A stretch of DNA of 7,887 nucleotides, taken from contig CAKSGP010000054.1 in assembly GCA_934454745.1 (NCBI GenBank), positions 1 through 7,887 on the forward strand, in the 5' to 3' direction. The translations under genes and the position numbers were made by a program. Origin of the DNA: an uncultured Clostridia bacterium. Its GTDB lineage: Bacteria > Bacillota > Clostridia > UBA1381. Positions within the stretch are counted from its first letter, which is position 1. Every line of letters starts with the position of its first letter. The notes under the pieces were generated by a model. That model was not told where the DNA came from. It saw only the letters and a program-made list of their open reading frames with translations, and did not search any database. Positions 6,801 to 7,887 of this stretch are shown here, in pieces.

Positions 6801-6904
6801 AACCGCCAGTGGCATACACACGTATAGCCACAGGTCCCCCTCGCAGCCTTGTTGCTCGGCGGTTGCCCTCCGTCCTGCATATATTTTTATAGCACCCCCT
6901 GCAC
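6801..6904. other. GC-rich palindromic block: candidate dispersed repeat or structured RNA
   Basis: This block stands out as GC-rich within AT-rich DNA. AACCGCC (6801-6807) pairs with GGCGGTT (6858-6864) and encloses GTGGCATAC (6809-6817) with GTATaGCCAC (6822-6831), a 9-bp stem with one bulge, plus a small GCA/TGC stem (6843-6855). A further hairpin covers 6876-6894 (TGCATATA/TATAGCA). On the minus strand the outer stem ends in TTTTTG, like a terminator, so a minus-strand RNA is one reading; a multi-copy intergenic element is another. I recognise no known RNA family or riboswitch, and there is no protein-coding frame with a start signal. Confidence 0.45.
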
Positions 6905-6916
6905 TATTCGACTTTT

Positions 6917-6945
6917 TTTACAGCCCTTGTATTAGGGAGCATTAT
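6917..6945 (+). promoter_or_regulatory. Possible hydE promoter
   Basis: TTTACA (6917-6922, five of six) is followed after 17 bases by CATTAT (6940-6945, four of six). The start point would be near 6952, leaving a very short leader with GAGG (6955-6958) at its 5' end. That is tight, so transcription may instead begin further upstream in or before the GC-rich block. Confidence 0.35.
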
Positions 6946-6963
6946 TTTATCAGTGAGGTAAAA

Positions 6964-7887
6964 ATGAAGGCAATAATTGATGAGCTTTACAGCAACAGAA
7001 CTCTTAAGGGCCCGGATTTAATGAGCATAATAGAATGTAGTGATACCGACTATCTGTTTTTCCGTGCCGTAGAACGTCAAAAAGAATATTACGGAAATTC
7101 CGTTTATATCAGAGGACTTATTGAGATTTCAAATTACTGCAAAAACAACTGTTTCTACTGTGGTATAAGACGTGACAATTCACATCTTAAGAGATACAGA
7201 CTGACAGAACCTGAAATTTTAGATTGTGCAGAGGCAGGATACAAGCTGGGATTTCGCACCTTTGTTCTTCAAGGCGGAGAGGATTTGCACTATTCGGACA
7301 AGGAAATATGCCAAATAGTTTTTTCTATAAAGAGTAAATACCCTGATTGTGCCGTAACACTTTCGATAGGAGAAAAGAGTAAAGATACATACCGTGCATA
7401 TAAAAATGCAGGTGCTGACAGATATCTTTTGCGTCACGAAACGGCAAATGATGAACATTACAAAAAACTGCATCCAACATCCATGAGTCTTTCAGTACGT
7501 AAGGAGTGTCTTTGGAATTTAAAGGAGCTCGGTTTTCAGGTTGGCTCAGGTTTTATGGTAGGCAGTCCATACCAGACCTTAGAAACCATTGTTGAGGATT
7601 TAGGATTTTTAGAGAAGCTCCAGCCTGATATGATTGGGATAGGTCCATTTATCCCCCATTGCGATACGCCATTTGCGAATAAGGAAAAAGGCTCTGTCCT
7701 TAGGTGTCTTAATCTTATTGCTATACTGCGTTTAATGTTCCCCTATTCCCTTATCCCCTCTACCACTGCCCTTGCCTCAATCGTGCCTGACGGACGGGAG
7801 AGAGGAATATTAGCAGGTGCAAATGTTGTAATGCCAAATCTCTCACCAAACGGCGTACGGAGTCTGTATTCGCTTTATAACGGCAAG
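6964..7887 (+). CDS. hydE: [FeFe]-hydrogenase H-cluster maturase HydE (radical SAM), 3' end beyond the window
   Basis: Radical SAM enzyme that, with HydG and the GTPase HydF, builds the diiron subcluster of [FeFe]-hydrogenase in the cytoplasm. 308 codons are visible and the frame is still open at the window end; full HydE is about 345-350 residues. The radical SAM cluster motif is CKNNCFYC (Cys59, Cys63, Cys66), in the HydE-type context ISNYCKNNCFYCGIRRDN. Further HydE blocks: LQGGED (102-107), RYLLRHETAN (153-162), GSGFMVGSPYQT, GIGPFIPHCDTP (225-236), STTALASIVPDGRE, ANVVMPNLSP. Order and spacing follow Thermotoga HydE (from memory) to the last visible residues. BioB, HydG and PylB are less likely because of the GGED and RHETA blocks. 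The ATG at 6964 has GAGG 5 bases upstream. The optional second-cluster cysteines lie outside the window. Confidence 0.95.
   Translation, partial: MKAIIDELYSNRTLKGPDLMSIIECSDTDYLFFRAVERQKEYYGNSVYIRGLIEISNYCKNNCFYCGIRRDNSHLKRYRLTEPEILDCAEAGYKLGFRTFVLQGGEDLHYSDKEICQIVFSIKSKYPDCAVTLSIGEKSKDTYRAYKNAGADRYLLRHETANDEHYKKLHPTSMSLSVRKECLWNLKELGFQVGSGFMVGSPYQTLETIVEDLGFLEKLQPDMIGIGPFIPHCDTPFANKEKGSVLRCLNLIAILRLMFPYSLIPSTTALASIVPDGRERGILAGANVVMPNLSPNGVRSLYSLYNGK

Noticed and set aside
6801..6904. Short CRISPR-like or tRNA-like structure in the GC-rich block
   Set aside because: There is no regular direct repeat with spacers, and the stems do not make a cloverleaf or show a T-loop sequence.
7219..7473. 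84-codon minus-strand frame
   Set aside because: Antisense to hydE, with no start signals; hydE is strongly conserved over the same bases.

Overview
The window suggests a low-GC, Gram-positive, strictly anaerobic fermenter, most likely a member of the Clostridia from a gut-type habitat. Four things point there: AT-rich intergenic DNA, strong AGGAGG-type ribosome binding sites, a maturase for [FeFe]-hydrogenase, and L-fucose isomerase, an enzyme of host-glycan sugar use. This is inference from gene content; no marker in the window fixes the genus.

Layout. At 1-227 (+) is the C-terminal end of an ABC-3 type zinc/manganese transporter permease. A hairpin at 228-272, usable from both strands, separates it from a convergent EF-G-like translational GTPase at 297-2345 (-). 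Behind that lies an AraC-family regulator at 2473-3327 (-). It is divergent from a complete L-fucose isomerase gene, fucI, at 3441-5237 (+), which has its own terminator at 5254-5284.

Next is a two-gene unit: a 153-residue zinc-ribbon protein (5426-5887) and a 247-residue coiled-coil protein with one C-terminal membrane segment (5900-6643). A perfect 12-bp hairpin follows it. I cannot name either protein; this pair is the least understood coding part of the window. The gene-free stretch 6644-6963 holds a pseudo-coding AT-rich piece, mutually exclusive hairpins and a GC-rich palindromic block at 6801-6904 that looks like a dispersed element or structured RNA. At the right edge is the first 308 codons of hydE (6964-7887, +), a radical SAM maturase of the [FeFe]-hydrogenase H-cluster, cut by the window end.

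How the genes work together. The AraC regulator and fucI probably form one sugar-responsive unit: the regulator has a good sigma-A promoter, while fucI has a good -10 but poor -35, as expected for an activator-dependent promoter. The zinc-ribbon and coiled-coil genes are very probably one transcript. The other genes look like independent housekeeping or fermentation loci. I see no phage, transposase, CRISPR array, tRNA or rRNA. The best candidates for something undescribed are the zinc-ribbon/tail-anchored pair with its repeat-rich promoter region, and the GC-rich structured block before hydE.
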